A stretch of 64,000 nt of DNA from Homarus americanus. Its lineage: Eukaryota; Arthropoda; Malacostraca; Decapoda; Nephropidae. Location of the stretch: positions 2,050,947 to 2,114,946 of the forward strand of contig NW_024720773.1 of the NCBI RefSeq assembly GCF_018991925.1, in the 5' to 3' direction. The position numbers and the translations under genes are program-made. Shown in pieces: positions 1 through 13,000 of the stretch (within the stretch, counting starts at the first letter, position 1; every line of letters starts with the position of its first letter). The notes beneath the pieces are model-generated. The model was not told the DNA's origin. It ran no database searches and saw only the letters and a program-made list of their open reading frames with translations.

Positions 1-713
1 AAAAATATTGTAGACTACGTATACAGTCCATAAAAATTCCCCGAACTTACGAGGATTCCACGGATGAGATAACATAAGAATGGAGGAAACTGCAGCAGGC
101 CTATTGGCCCATACTGGGCTGTCCCAGAGCATAAGTGTTCCCGCCTGCCTCCCATTCTCTCAAAGTTCATCCTTCTTGCTTGTGCTACTCATGCACAGTA
201 ATAGTTGCCTTCATCCCCAAGCCTTGTTTAGAAAGTAATTCAACCAATTTTTTTTGCATATAATGGTGACATTGGTGGAATTATTTGCAGCCATGAGTTC
301 CAAGCCAAAGCAAAGAGATGCAGTGGCTTAAAGAAAGCGTAGAAGCTGTGGGATGGGCAGTGAAATTAAAAGTGTTGTGTGTGTATGTGTGGGAAGTGAA
401 CATGTGTGGTGGTGGTGGTGGGCTATAACTATGTTAGCGACTCCCCAACCCAGCCGCCTCGTATATTGATACTTGTCATGAAACTATAAAAGTTGTTGAA
501 AAATAATTACAATACTGTACTCTAATGTGGCTTAGAAAACTATAATAAATAACCTCAAAAATAAGAAAAATGGCGGGAATCAACATGTATACAGGAAAGC
601 CTCCCAAAACGACGGTTCTGTTAACGATGATTCATACTGTATTTAAGACCCTGGTTAGATTAGGACCCAATTCAAGTGACACCATTATTTTCTTCGTATT
701 TACAACAAAAATA
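1..713. other. Non-coding, decayed repeat DNA
   Basis: No host gene seen. Around 294-390 a plus-strand stretch opens ATGAGTTCCAAGCC and continues with lysine/arginine-rich codons broken by a stop, reminiscent of a Tigger/CENP-B-type transposase start. The GGGCTATAACT...CAGC(C/T)GCCTCGTATA segment near 420-465 recurs at 36275-36325, so it is part of a dispersed repeat. Confidence 0.4.
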
Positions 714-2329
714 CAGTATTACCCCGCCTAACGCGGTTTCACTTAACTCGTTTTTTCATATACGCGGTGCCTCGCCAGAGCTGAACTTTCACTTAACACG
801 GATTTTTCCCACATATACGCGGTGAGTGTCCGGCTCGAGACGCTATTTTTAGATTTGCCCCACCCGCCACCCTGCCTGACTGCCTGTTTTAGCTCATAAA
901 ATTCATACAAATTACCCGGCCAGAATATAATTTACATTGCTGGAATTCTTATAATTTGGTGATCATTTTGAATATAAACATCATATATTTTGCATTAGAC
1001 ATACAAATTTTAGATAAAATGTTTTCTCTAGTAAATATGTTATCTTTTGTGCAAAATATATGACATTTATATTCAAAATATTCCTGGTCTTACAAGGAAT
1101 CCAGCAATGTCAATTATATTATCCTAACTTTAGTTTGAGGTATTATTTATTACTAAAAAGTTAAATATTCTGGTTTCCCCACACATCTCCTTGGGACGGT
1201 TGGTGGGGGGTGGGGGGGAGGGAGGGACCGACCGACCATCTGTTACCCCGTGAAGAATATTTTTTTTTTTATTAACTGAAGATATTTGTTTTAGCTCATA
1301 AAATTCATACAAATTACCCGGTCAGAATATAATTTACATTGCTGGAATTCTTATAATTTGATGATCATTTTGAATATAAACATCATATATTTTGCATTAG
1401 ACATACAAATTTTAGATAAAATGTTTTCTCTAGTAAATATGTTATCTTTTGTGCAAAATATATGACATTTATATTCAAAATATTCCTGGTCTTACAAGGA
1501 ATCCAGCAATGTCAATTATATTATCCTAACTTTAATCTGAGGTATTATTTAATACAAAATGTTAAAATTTATTTTTTTCACCCACTCTTTCTCTTGGTGG
1601 GAGGTGGGGGGGAGGGTTGGGACTGACCGCGCGGTTGGAAGAGGGGGGAGGCAAGGTGGGGTACTTTGATTGACAGATAGTGTCCTGAAGAATATTTTTT
1701 TTTTTATTAACTGAAGATATTTGTTTTAGCTCATAAAATTCATACAAATTACCCGGCCAGAATATAATTTACATTGCTGGAATTCTTATAATTTGGTGAT
1801 CATTTTGAATATAAACATCATATATTTTGCATTAGACATACAAATTTTAGATAAAATGTTTTCTCTAGTAAATATGTTATCTTTTGTGCAAAATATATGA
1901 CATTTATATTCAAAATATTCCTGGTCTTACAAGGAATCCAGCAATGTCAATTATATTATCCTAACTTTAGTTTGAGGTATTATTTATTAAAATTTAGTGG
2001 TTTTCCCCCAAAAATTTCTCAGAGAGGGAAGAGCCAGCAGTGTAGTGTGAGAAGAGGGGGAGGGAGTTGAGTCCATTATTTGAATGGACATTAACTTGGC
2101 GACTGTATTTCTCTATTTCTCTAAGTATTAATTGTGTGCATGTACCATCATAAAATTAAGATGTTATTTTTACTACAACATAGTTATGTGTCTTCAAAAA
2201 GTGGAGTTTGGGGGTCGGGCTGGTTTCTATTGGATTTAATCCCATATGTTCTGTTGTTCACTTAACGCGGATTTCACTTAACGAGGGACCCTCTGGGTTC
2301 TATTGACCGCGTTAAGTGGGGTACAACTG
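714..2329. mobile_element. Tigger-type non-autonomous element with three internal tandem units
   Basis: Left end CAGTATTACCCCGCCTAACG, right end (reverse complement) CAGTTGTACCCCACTTAACG. TA dinucleotides flank both ends (712-713, 2330-2331), as expected for Tc1/mariner-pogo elements. There is no transposase. Inside are two full and one partial copy of a ~400-435 bp unit starting AGCTCATAAAATTCATACAA. A second copy of the element with two internal units is at 60188-61385. Confidence 0.8.
891..2000. repeat. Three tandem, internally palindromic ~400-435 bp units
   Basis: Units start at 891, 1293 and 1728. Each contains ACATTGCTGGAATTC near one end and GAATCCAGCAATGT about 200 bp later, with TGAATATAAACATCATATAT mirrored by an inverted copy, so each unit can fold back on itself. 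Units differ in a GC-rich purine/pyrimidine segment at their junctions (1195-1250, 1575-1660). Diverged versions occur near 11790, 25020, 25575, 60000 and 60400. Confidence 0.75.
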
Positions 2330-2591
2330 TATTATAAAAAATTAAGTAAAAATACATTTCATATAAATAATAACTAAATCCCGATATATAATAAATAAAA
2401 AAAAAAAATGCCTTGCGCATGGAGGCTGCCGGGCTTGTGAGTGGTGACGCCAGCATAAACAGTCGCAACTTGGAGGGCCTTTTGTTTTCATGTATCTGAA
2501 CAGGAAAAGGAGAAAAACATTCTCAGATTCCTTATGGCATTTTTTGTGTCCCTATTCAACATGAGCAAGTGATGGTAGTGCTCTTTCAAAA

Positions 2592-2960
2592 GCTAAAAGA
2601 AAGTGTATAAGCTTAGCCGAGAAACTAAATGTGTTAAAACGATATGAAAAAGGTGAGAGGTCTGTGGATATTATATGGAGCAAGCAATGAACATACTTTC
2701 TGAAGTGGATCCATTAACAGAACAAAGCATTAAAATTAACAGGGACATGAAAAACACATATGACCTCTACATAAAGATGTATAACGAGAAAAGAAAGCAG
2801 CTGTGAAAGGTTTTTTAACAGCTTTATTATTCAAAGGCCTAAACCACCAACTTCAGCTACACCATCAAATTCAGCATCATAAGCAACTTCAGCAAAAATT
2901 TCAGGTTCAGTAACAGTTTCAGCAACAGCTATGATATCATTATAAAAAGCTACAGCTTTA
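2592..2960 (+). pseudogene. Decayed Tigger/CENP-B-like transposase fragments
   Basis: 2592-2690 reads AKRKCISLAEKLNVLKRYEK followed by GERSVDII and a stop. This is the typical N-terminal helix-turn-helix start of pogo/Tigger transposases (CENP-B N-terminal domain). About 40 bp on, 2690-2960 resembles a transposase C-terminal tail (a DLYIKMYNEKRKQL-like stretch, then serine/threonine/alanine-rich codons). The catalytic DDE middle is missing. Confidence 0.55.
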
Positions 2961-3159
2961 GCCAGAGTTGAAACTGATGACTTTGTCATCTGAGGAAAAA
3001 CTCACACAACATCATTGGCTGTCCTTTTGTTTTACATTAGTAAGTATTATTTAAAACATATATGAACAGTAGTAAGTGTTGCCTTCACGTTCTTATGTAG
3101 AGAAATGATGATCTTTTCACATGTACGCACTTACATATGATGGCGTTCCCAATCTATTT

Positions 3160-4040
3160 AGTTTTTTCTTTACCATTAATGGTTAGCTACTTCTATTGTT
3201 CAATTTATTAACATTAAATAACATTACTTAATACATACATATTCTTTTTTTTTTACATTAATTTTACTTAATACATACATATTCTTTGTTTTTTTACATT
3301 AATTTTACTACAGCAACAACCAGGGTCTTATTTTCTTCAGTTCCTTTTGTAGAACCATCGTCATTCATCACGGGTGTTATAAACATGAACAAAAACAATG
3401 CCGTCTCGTCTCCTCGTGTGTTTTAATATTCTACATATTATTAATGAATTGCATTGTTCATTTTGCATATATAAACATTAATTCAATCAAATACAGTAAT
3501 AAACAATATGAATCTCTTGTACAGTCTCGTTCAATATTCTTCGAACACTGCTGGAGACACCTGGCAAATCAAGGCCGTTTGTTTACTATAGTACGTAGTA
3601 AAAATTATGAATGAATGTAAAACGTTATAGGTGATTGGTTAATTAGTACCCTGTTGCTTAATTAATGGTTGGGCTTTGTTGTATCGAATTATATTATACT
3701 ATGTACTATAGTAAACAAACAGTCTTGAGTTGCTAGCTGTCTCCAGCAGTGTTCAAAGAATCTTGAATGAGACTGTACATATTCTTAATAAGCTACATGG
3801 CGCAGTTTCCTTTATGGCGCAAGTATACATTGCCGATACACTATCACATTTTTTTCTTTAATGTCAGTGGTTACTTCTACTGTACATTAAATAACATTAA
3901 CTAAAACATACATATTTTTTTTCTCATTAATTTTACTACAGCAACAACCAGGGTCTTATTTTCTTGTTTCAGATGGATAACCGACATTATGGATGTAAAC
4001 ACTGACAACAACAATGGCGTCCCATCTCCTCTTGCGTGAT
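3160..4040. repeat. Diverged direct duplication flanking a MITE
   Basis: 3160-3420 and 3850-4040 share TACTACAGCAACAACCAGGG, then TCTTATTTTCTT and a similar downstream segment (AACAATG(C/G)CGTC...CATCTCCT). The palindromic MITE at 3520-3777 lies between the copies. The sequence from 4040 to 5033 has no recognisable gene; an ORF at 4221-4496 matches nothing I know. Confidence 0.55.
3520..3777. mobile_element. Palindromic (foldback) MITE, TACAGTCTC termini
   Basis: The left arm begins TACAGTCTCGTTCAATATTC and carries AACACTGCTGGAGACA and GTTTGTTTACTATAGTAC. The right arm is its near-perfect inverse, ending GAATGAGACTGTA. Arms are about 85 bp around a ~90 bp loop. The TA at each end fits a Tc1/mariner-class MITE. 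Confidence 0.75.
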
Positions 4041-5033
4041 CATATTATTATTGATTTAAATTGTGTAAGGTGCATTCAGAAACATTATTTAAAGAATATA
4101 GTTTTCAATTTTCATTAATTTTACTGTTTTGGGGGAAAGGGGGGGGGGGGTAAAAAGCCACACAAAAGATATAAAAAGGTCACACTTGGGAACACACCTC
4201 ATCATTATTGCTTTATTTTAATGGTAATTAATGATTCAGGATACGATGATTCACCTTACACTGCAATATTGGAGGACACATTACTGTCGTTATTTGAGGC
4301 TTTACTGTTTGTAGGAGTACATGTGTTTTCAGGTGGTGGGTTATTGGGCTATACTCCCTCCCCATGTGACGCCTCTCTCATCCTCCAACTGATCCTCGTA
4401 CCAACATCCATCTCCATCCACCCAATCAAGCTTAACATCTCTACCTTTGAAGGTAAGCTAATAAAAAGCATTGATGCTGAAATGATTTATTTTTAAAAGC
4501 TTTTAATAAAGTGTCTCAATAAAACACTTTCACTGAAATGAGTGTCAGAGTGCAAGTGTGTCTGTGTGCAGTTGGTCGACCGCATGGTTAGGTCGCCTGC
4601 ATCCCATTAACACACCAACCCCAATTCACTTACATAAAAAAAAAAAAAAAAAGTAATCAAATTTGTCAACAAATGTTTGAGGTACAGCATATAATAAATA
4701 CTGTATTAAAGGATATCAAATTAAACTGCAGAATCATGCAGTCATTAAGGAAGCACAAAAATTTCATGCAATTATCTTGAAAAGCTTTTGGAGGTAACAT
4801 TTTAAAGTTTAATGATGAGATTTGTGTCATCGATGAAAACTGCTACCCAACGATATAATGCGATTCATGTCATGATGCACGAGAGGGTACAGTCTCTTGT
4901 CTACCTCACATACTGGCCTCCAGCACGTAAGTTCTGCCTCAGTATTTCTCCTCCTTGTGTTGGACTCCATGCATCACGCTAATACAATACAGTACAGTTG
5001 GGTCCAATTAATGATATCCCCTTATATACTGTA

Positions 5034-5733
5034 CAGTTGGTCCTCATATTACGCGGTCCCGCATTCCGCGTTTCACCGTTAACGCGGTGCCTTGCCAGAA
5101 CCTAACATTTTCACATTCCGCGGTCGTGAACCCCATTACGCGGAGAGCGGCTGGCAAGCCGTGCCATTTTTGGATCCAAACCTCCCGCCATCCGCCATGT
5201 TGTGTAAGAGGCGCGAAAATGGTGCGCACAAGGTCGCCCAGTCATCAAAACATGACCAGTTCTTCACCCGCCACCCACTACAGCCGGCCCAAGTCAGTGA
5301 TAGTGATAATTATAGTGAGGATATGGACTTATATGAACTTTGGGGGGTTTGACAAAGAGGCCCTGCAAGCCTCTGTGGTGGATAGTGATACAATTGATAC
5401 AAGTGATACAGGTGAGGGCCAATAATCTGCCCTCTGCCTCGGAACCAACCGCCCATCCCCGTGTGCCCAGCCATCTTTTCTACTAATGTAAGTGTTAAAA
5501 AACCTAATATTATTGATATTTCTCTTAATTATTAATTGTGTGTGCATGCCATCATAAAGTTAAGATAATATTTTTACTACAACATAGTTGTGTGTCGTCA
5601 AAAAGTGGAGTTTGGGGATCGGCCCGGACTCCATTTCAATTAATCCCATATGTTATGTTATTCACTTTACGCGTTTCTCACTTTCCGCGGTACCCTCCGG
5701 GTTACATTAACCGCGTAATATGAGGACCAACTG
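5034..5733. mobile_element. Tigger-type MITE, 700 bp
   Basis: Terminal inverted repeat CAGTTGGTCCTCATATTACG at both ends, identical over at least 20 bp, then GCGG, flanked by TA. The interior has GCGG-rich subterminal DNA (CGCGGTGCC, CCGCGG) shared with 714-2329 and a leftover coding-like segment around 5215-5425. The overlapping short ORFs here are not a gene. Confidence 0.85.
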
Positions 5734-6239
5734 TACTGTATACCATCATCCATCACACCACCATTCACAATCTTAGCCACCATGGATCACCTGAAGATTA
5801 ACCCCCCCTAAGCTTAATCAAACACAAATTTAACCAGTCCAAAACTATCATGGGGAGGAGAGGGAGGGGGGGGGGAGGGGGGAGGGGCTAATATTCAGGT
5901 GATATTTAAATGCTAAAAATTGAAAATGGTTTCAATTATTTCACTGACCCCAAACTGTGTCTGTCTCCAAACGGTCTCAATAACCAACACATTCTCCCCC
6001 GGACACCTCACCAGTGTCTCCTTGCCACCAAACAGTTAGTTCTCCGACTAACTTCACTCTACCTATTTTCATTACTTTCCCTTTTTCACGTTCACTCTCA
6101 ACATTCTCCTACCAACACATATCTCTTAACTCTTTCTCTTATCATTAGTAACTTTTTCAGCAGCATCAGCAATATCAACAGACACACTCTGATTCATTAT
6201 ACTATAAATATCACACTCAACTCTCGCTGCATCACAATA
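5734..6239. other. Non-coding interval
   Basis: No gene seen. A GGGGAGG-rich stretch at 5851-5885 is followed by GGGGCTAATATTCAGGTGAT, which resembles one unit of the 44.4-45.15 kb minisatellite. 5910-6235 is open in one plus frame but has no recognisable product. Confidence 0.4.
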
Positions 6240-9200
6240 CGGTGATATCCCAGTTAGCCGGAACAATTGATGCAGAGCACTTCCGGGATGAGAGAAAATT
6301 CCAGGTAACAAGACGACTTTCTCAAATCCGGAAAAATTCCTTATCCCTGGAACCTTTTCCGGTTACTGGGAAAAGTTTCCAAGTGTCTAAACATTAGACA
6401 TCTTGCACAGACGGACAATTGCCCATATCCCCAGAACATTTCTGGGTGCTGGAGATGTTTTCTTCGAGTCTAAACTATTGGAATCCGTAAATACAGTTCT
6501 AATCAAGTTAGAAATTTTATTACTTTTACATAATAACCCAGATTAGTTTATCTAAAAGTTTGATTATATAAATATATTTAAAAATTTAAAATCTATATGA
6601 TACATGCGTGAATGAATCTGTGTGTTACAGCAAAGACTGTTATTTTCCACTCCCATGGAGCTGTGGGAGAGTTAATGGGTCTTGTGTAACTGACCTGACC
6701 TGATGCAATGTCAGGTGGAGGTAGGGTGGGGGATTAGTGGTCTCATATTACTGACCTCCTGATGGAATGTCAGGTCACCCTTTCTTGGGTGGGGGATTAG
6801 TGGGTCTCATGCCCTGAAGATGTCTTGAATAAACACAAAACCTGAAGAATTTTTAGAGAGATTGTGGTAAGTACAGATATACTGTAAGTATACAAGAGCA
6901 AAGTTGTATCCCTTCAACATTACATTACATAACATTTTAAAATATGGGGTGAGAAAGGTGTGGGTGATTAGAGAGATGGAGTAGAAAGGAGTGTTGCCAA
7001 GTGCTCCTCAACAGCTGATATCTAACTCACTACCATACAGTCACACACACAGAGATGGGTCTTAATTCCCTTGCTGGGGGTGTGTGAGTGGTGTTGGAGG
7101 GTGTCTGTGTGTGATGTAGGGTGTATGTGTAAGGTATGGGCGGTGTTGGTGTATGATGACGGATGCGAACCTTTTTGGGGGTAGGGTCACACGGTCACTC
7201 CCTTCCCCACTCAAGCGTGGCTAATTGTGATAGGGAGATGAATTTGATACCATAATGATCCTTAATAAATTCTCTACCAAACGTTTCCAATAAGATATTC
7301 TTAAACAAAATATTTCTATATGATATAGTGATGGGAATTCCATTCTTTGATAAAAAAAACATAACATTATTAATGTTGTTACCGGAGTCAGTAAAATCAG
7401 CTCTAATTTCATTAGACAGCATTTTTATCAAAATAGTCCTGAATACTTTATCTGAAAGTTTGGTTAAATAAATATATTTTATGAAACAGAAGCTCTATAT
7501 GATACGGGTGTGAACAGAGCTGTGTTACTTTTATCCTCCTCACCACTGATCGGAGCGTTAGTCACTTGGGCGATCGGTCACATCTGTTACACATCATTGG
7601 CAAGTGTTCTTGTGTACTGTATATATTGTACTCACCAGCAGATCCTGCCATCTGTAGCCTAGTGTAGGCAGACACTTCATTCAATTGACTGTAAAACATA
7701 ACTAATCATGTCTTAACACTTGTGATGAAGGTTGGCTGGGAGATTATTGGGTCATTTTACTAACCTGACCAGATGCAATGTCAGGTCACCCATTGTTAGG
7801 TGGGGGATTAGTGGGTCTTATGACCTGAAGATGCCTTGAATGACTAAGTTTTACCTAAGAGGTATATACATAGTACTATACTGTATTGTATATGAAGGGT
7901 ACAGGTATCAATAAGCACAGATTATTAGAGTACAGCCCCTCCCCGACTTACGACCGCCTCAGTTGTACCCAAATTTTGTCAAATTATGTATTTTCGAGTC
8001 CCAACGTCGTTGATTGCGCTGTGTACTGACAAAATTATCGTTTGTAATTCACTTTAAAATGGCTGGCAAGCTTAAAAGTGAGAGTTTTGTGCTGCTGAGA
8101 AGAAAAACAGACACCCATTTTAGATTTTCTATGTATTATTATTTAAGCATTTTCGACTTACGACCATTTTGACTTACGACCTGGATTTGGGTCCCTAACC
8201 CTGTCGTAAGTCGAGGAGGAGCTGTAATGTATCATTACTAATTAATGAAAAACAAATAATATTGTATCGTGAATGAGTCAGTACAGTAGACAAACAGTGA
8301 GGCGACCCTTTTTGGGAGGGGGTGTCGCGGTCACTTTTACCCCCCAATGGACCCTTCTCCCTCTGTCTGGGAGGTGGGGTGTCAACAGCCAGGAGGGGAG
8401 ATAACGCTTATTAAAGTATTATGAAAGCCGGGGGTTTAGTTTTTTCACTTATAAATGTCACTGACTTGACTTAAGAGAAGATAACTTGCATTGTTGGAAT
8501 TATTTTGCAACAGACATAATAATTTTAGTAATTAACTTAGTAAATTTGAGTACAGGTTGTGATAATTTATGTGGTTGCTCAGAAGTTGTGGCTGCAGTTT
8601 CAAAGCTTCGTGACATCACTAGTGTATAATGAGTCTCCATATGCCCTGGTTTATTCACTGATCAGTTGTCTAAGTGTAAAAGTAACCCTGTCGAGCATCA
8701 TCTATCAATTAATTTTAAAATATAAATTATAAAGTAAAATGTTATAAGACAATGGTTTAGTAGTGCTGTTATTGTGTGTGTTGTGTAAGTGTCATGGCAT
8801 GTCACCTCACCACCTGACTCCTGAACAAACTCTTCATAAACTTCTTTAAATCCTATAATGTGCTTGGCAAGCTAAAACACACACACACAAATGGAGGCGA
8901 ATTAAGAGATCAGCTGTTGAGGAGCTTATTGCTTGGAAAACACTTGTGCATGTTACCACTCCTTTCTACTCCATCTCTCTCATGACCCACACCTTCCTGC
9001 TTTCTCACTCCATATTTTAAAATGTTATGTAATGTAATGTTGAAGGGATACAACTTTGCTCATTTATACTTATACTTATCACAATCTCTCTAAAATGCTT
9101 TAGGTTTTGTGTTTATTCACGACATCTTCAGGTCATGAGACCCACTAATCCCCTACCCAAGGAAGGGTGACCTGACATTCCATCAGAAGATCAGTAATAT

Positions 9201-9464
9201 GAGACCACTAATCCCCCACCCTACCTCCACCTGACATTGAGTCAGGCCAGGTCAGGTCTGCCCCCCCAAAAAAAAAATTAACTTTCATCTTTATTCAAGA
9301 CATTTTCAGAAAATTCTCTTAATTTTCAACCTTGGGAAATTTGTTCCTAAAGCCGGAATTTTTTGGAAAAGTCCGGCTTCAGTTACGATTTTCCGAGCCA
9401 ATTTCAATTCCGGCTATCTGAGAGTTTCGGCTTTGAGGGACTCCTGATAATGAAGATATTACTG
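6240..9464. mobile_element. Tigger-type element, ~3.2 kb, non-coding, with nested MITE
   Basis: Left end CGGTGATATCCCAGTTAGCC after TA; right end (reverse complement) CAGTAATATCTTCATTATCA before TA. Partial relatives: 61621-62240 matches the left part (GCAGAGCACTTCCGGGATGA), and 36830-37359 and 39200-39417 match the right end (GATATTACTGTA). Repeated GTCAGGT...GGGTGGGGGATTAGTGG segments occur near both ends. The short ORF at 7195-7431 is not recognisable. A 292-bp MITE is inserted at 7933. Confidence 0.65.
7933..8224. mobile_element. Tigger-type MITE nested in the 6240-9464 element
   Basis: Termini CAGCCCCTCCCCGACTTACG and, reversed, CAGCTCCTCCTCGACTTACG, flanked by TA. The interior carries ATGGCTGGCAAGCTTAAAAG, the start of a small remnant also present in inverse orientation near 57890 within another family member. 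Confidence 0.8.
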
Positions 9465-9857
9465 TATTTGTTTAGCCTCTGATGACAATCTGTTTATACC
9501 CTGTCTTTTCCTCATATCTATGTTATTTTAATATTAACACATCACTTGTTTCTCAGCCTGAAAAAGCAACTAAATAAGACTATTAGTGTAGGAAAAATTG
9601 ACAGTATTCCCTGACTCACCTCAAGTTATCAAGATTTTGTCTTATAAAATCTAATATGTAAGGTGACATATCATTAACATCAAGATGATCTCCATAACAA
9701 ACACCACAGGTATTTTACTAATATATGAATCATAAAAGTATTTGTGTCATATGAGCTATACAGCACTTGTAATATAAACATTATAACAGGATTCTTATTT
9801 GTCTTTCTCTTCAAAATTTGATAAAGTTGCACACTTTAATGTTAAACTCAGTACATT
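9465..9857. other. 3' flank of OGFOD1
   Basis: AT-rich, unique-looking sequence downstream of the OGFOD1 stop codon, probably 3' untranslated region and flank. No other gene or repeat recognised. Confidence 0.5.
9835..9840 (-). promoter_or_regulatory. Candidate poly(A) signal of OGFOD1 (ATTAAA)
   Basis: ATTAAA on the minus strand, 17 bp past the stop codon. It is a common variant hexamer, but very close to the stop. The downstream AT-rich DNA down to about 9500 offers other candidates, so the real cleavage site is uncertain. Confidence 0.3.
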
Positions 9858-10010
9858 TCACTCATAATAAACACAAGCAAAATTGTTGTAGGAGCTGTCT
9901 CTCTCTCCCAGTTCACACACACTGGCGTTGATATGCTTGGTGAACCTGAGAGTCTCAGCATCCCGGTAGACGAGAGCAAAACGGTTGGGTCTTGGCACCA
10001 CAGTCAACAG
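9858..10010 (-). CDS. OGFOD1: OGFOD1 terminal exon with stop codon
   Basis: 153 bp, 50 codons plus TGA at 9858-9860. Acceptor TTTCTCTCACCAG has a good pyrimidine tract. It encodes [20 protein letters not shown], then LRFTKHIN and the ending NNFACVYYE. Vertebrate OGFOD1 ends in a similar FxxxYYE. Reading phase follows directly from the 17911-18095 exon. Confidence 0.92.
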   Translation of the reverse strand: MLTVVPRPNRFALVYRDAETLRFTKHINASVCELGERDSSYNNFACVYYE

Positions 10011-13000
10011 CTGGTGAGAGAAATAAGGTTCTTATATTTTGTCAACTCATAAAAGTAATGGATATTATCAAAGTAGTTCCCCAAGATGTACTGAAGCAGC
10101 CCTGGAATAATATTATCAAAGTAGTACACCAAGAAGTAGTAAAGCAGCCCTAGAATACACTAAACACCCAAACAAAAACTTACAACATCCCAATCATGAA
10201 TTTTGTAATTAGTGCATAACTGATGGTAAAGACTCTATTACAGTACTATTTACAAGGGATAAAACTTGCCATAAAGGGTGATGGTCAAAACCTAACTCTT
10301 ATTTTGCCAGTACAGTACAGTACTTGATAGAAGAGGACACTATACAGCCAGCCACATGATGACTATAAAACCTTTTTCAGGTAGATTTTGGGGGGGAGGG
10401 GAGGGGGTTAGCCCACCCGGGCACAGGTCATCGACCCACAATGGTGGCCTGGGGGCGAAAAAATGAGAGTAAAAAGAAATTAAAAATAGAAAAGAAAAAA
10501 GATTAAATTAATCTACACCACGAAGATGCCGGAAAACCAGCTTTTTGAAGTGAGACAGATTGTATGAGTATGGAAACACAGAGGAAGGCAGAGTATTCCA
10601 CAGTTTGGCTGTGTGAGGAAAGAAGGATGTACTATAACGGGTTATTCTAGTGTGACCGACATCCACACAGAAACTGTGGGCAACGTGGCCAAGACAAGTG
10701 TTACGAGCCGACAGCCCTGCTGGCGGTACACAGGATGCCAAATCCATCAAACATTGCCCGTTAAAGTACCTGTAAAAGAGAGAGAGTGAAGCAACATTGT
10801 GGCGAAGAGAAAGGGAAGAAAAATTATCAACTAAAGGAGGAGAGTTAATAAGAAGTAATGCCTTTGATTCCACCCTATCTAACAGTTGGACAGAAGAAGA
10901 GCCAACCCAGATATGAGAGCAGTACTCCAAGTTAGGATGAATGAATCCCTTATAAACTTGAAGCAACTGCTCAGGAGGCAGCTTTAGCAATGTTGTGGAT
11001 GTGTGGCTTCCATAACATACTAGAGGAAATGGTGAGGCCTAGCATATCTATTTTAGAACTTAGCAGAATGATTGCATCCTGAAATGTGATTGGTGGGAGA
11101 TCTTCCATTTTGTAAAGTGTTATTGGTAAAGTGCTACATTAAGGCTCTTAAGTTTATAATATGAAATCTGGTGAGCTTGGGACCAAATGTGAGTTGGTGT
11201 CTGGACTTTTCCAATTTTCAGACAATAAAAAGTTGACAGTCAGTGCCGGATTAACCATGAGGCACTGGCCTCAGGCCCCCCGACTCTAAGGGGCCCCCAA
11301 ATCCAAACATTCTCGAAATTGAAGCGTATAAAACATGAACTTTGTTCAACGATGTCCTAGCAAAGTCTCAATTTTCTGTCTCTTATGAACATTAAATGTG
11401 TTATTTTGCAGAAGCTTAATATAGATGAAATCATTGATAAATTTGGGTATATTTTGTTCTTGTTATTTTTATATACCTTGAGGGTAGGGGGGCCCAAGTT
11501 GATCTGTGCCTCAGGACCCTATTAAGCTTAATCCGACCCTGTTGACAGTGATGGAGGCAGTGTGGGTCCCACTAGTATTAGAGCCCAAAATCACCTTGGG
11601 CCCAGAGAAACCCACAATGAAATACAGTAAACACCTTAAAGATCCGGACCTGGTAAATCCGGACTTCGGAAAATTCGGACAAAAATTTTTGGGTTTTTGG
11701 GCTAAGAAGCTTCTCTAAGAGGCATTCCCAAAACAGTATGAAGGTAGTTTAAGGCTGAAGTTTTTATCTTATAAAATGTCACAGATTAAACTTTGCAGAA
11801 TGTAACTTGCACTGCTGGAATCCCTGCAAGATAGTGAATAATTTGAGTACAAACATCACATTGTTTGCACACGAGATAAAAATTTTAGTCCTTTAGTGTC
11901 GTACATTTAAGTACAAGTTTTTCAACTTGTATTTTTGGGAAGATATATACTTAACTTTCTTCATTTATTTTTACTCATTTACATGCACACACCATCCTAA
12001 ATGCATATCGTGAAAAAAAGTAAAAGAAATAATTGTCCGAAGAACGAGTGTGTGTGTGTGAGTGCATGTGCGTACACAGTGGTGAGAAGTGCAATGCAAC
12101 GCCCGTATACTTCTCGTGGTGGTATTTAAACCATGTTAGTGAAGAAAATAATCTTGTCCGAGTGAGTCAATGACTTTGTGTAGGGCATATAAAAATGAAA
12201 ACAAATGTTTTTGCTGCTGTCTGACGTAAGAGCAGAACACAATTAGCAATCATATTTGACTGAAGTGATATCGCTTAGAAACCACCCAAATATCATAGTA
12301 AAGTTTGTAATGATATCAGGTGTGAGTGTCAGAGTGGGCAAAGTGAGTGCCAGGGCGACTGTAACAAAAGCAATAATACGAGGCACACGAACGTGCCCTG
12401 ATAAATGAGTGAGATACGAGGCATACAGACGTGCCCTGATAAATGAGTGAGATATGAGGCATACAGACGTGCCCTGATAAATGAGTGAGATACGAGGCAT
12501 ACAGACGTGCCCTGATAAATGAGTGAGATACGAGGCACACACATGTGCCCATCAGATGAACCCATGCCTAGATAGGGTCAACGTATTGGGGGCATAAGTA
12601 AGTGCCCAATAATCAAACACACGTGGCCGAAAAACATACTCAGATTGGCAATGGCAAACAAGGTGCTACCAAGTGACAGAACGAACGCAATCCAAATTAT
12701 TTGACTAAGCAAGATGTCGGAGATTGGGTATATCGACGACATAGAAGGAGAGTTGGACCTAGATGGAATCAAACATTTTGACCTAATAACAATGGATCCT
12801 CCCACTGAGGTACAATGAGAGGGTGGTGAAACTGGAAATGAGCTTGCAATATCAGGAGATCCACGGGAAAGTTACAGTAAGGAATTGGATTATCAACAAG
12901 CAGTGGCCAGAGCTGAGGCAGCGTCGAATGAAGTAAACCGAGCCTTGCGAGAGCTTAAGGCAGAGTGGATGAAGACAAAGTACACTGGAATGGTGGCAAG

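Noticed and set aside
12243..12565. Three overlapping minus-strand ORFs
   Set aside because: 38-bp tandem repeat read in three frames.
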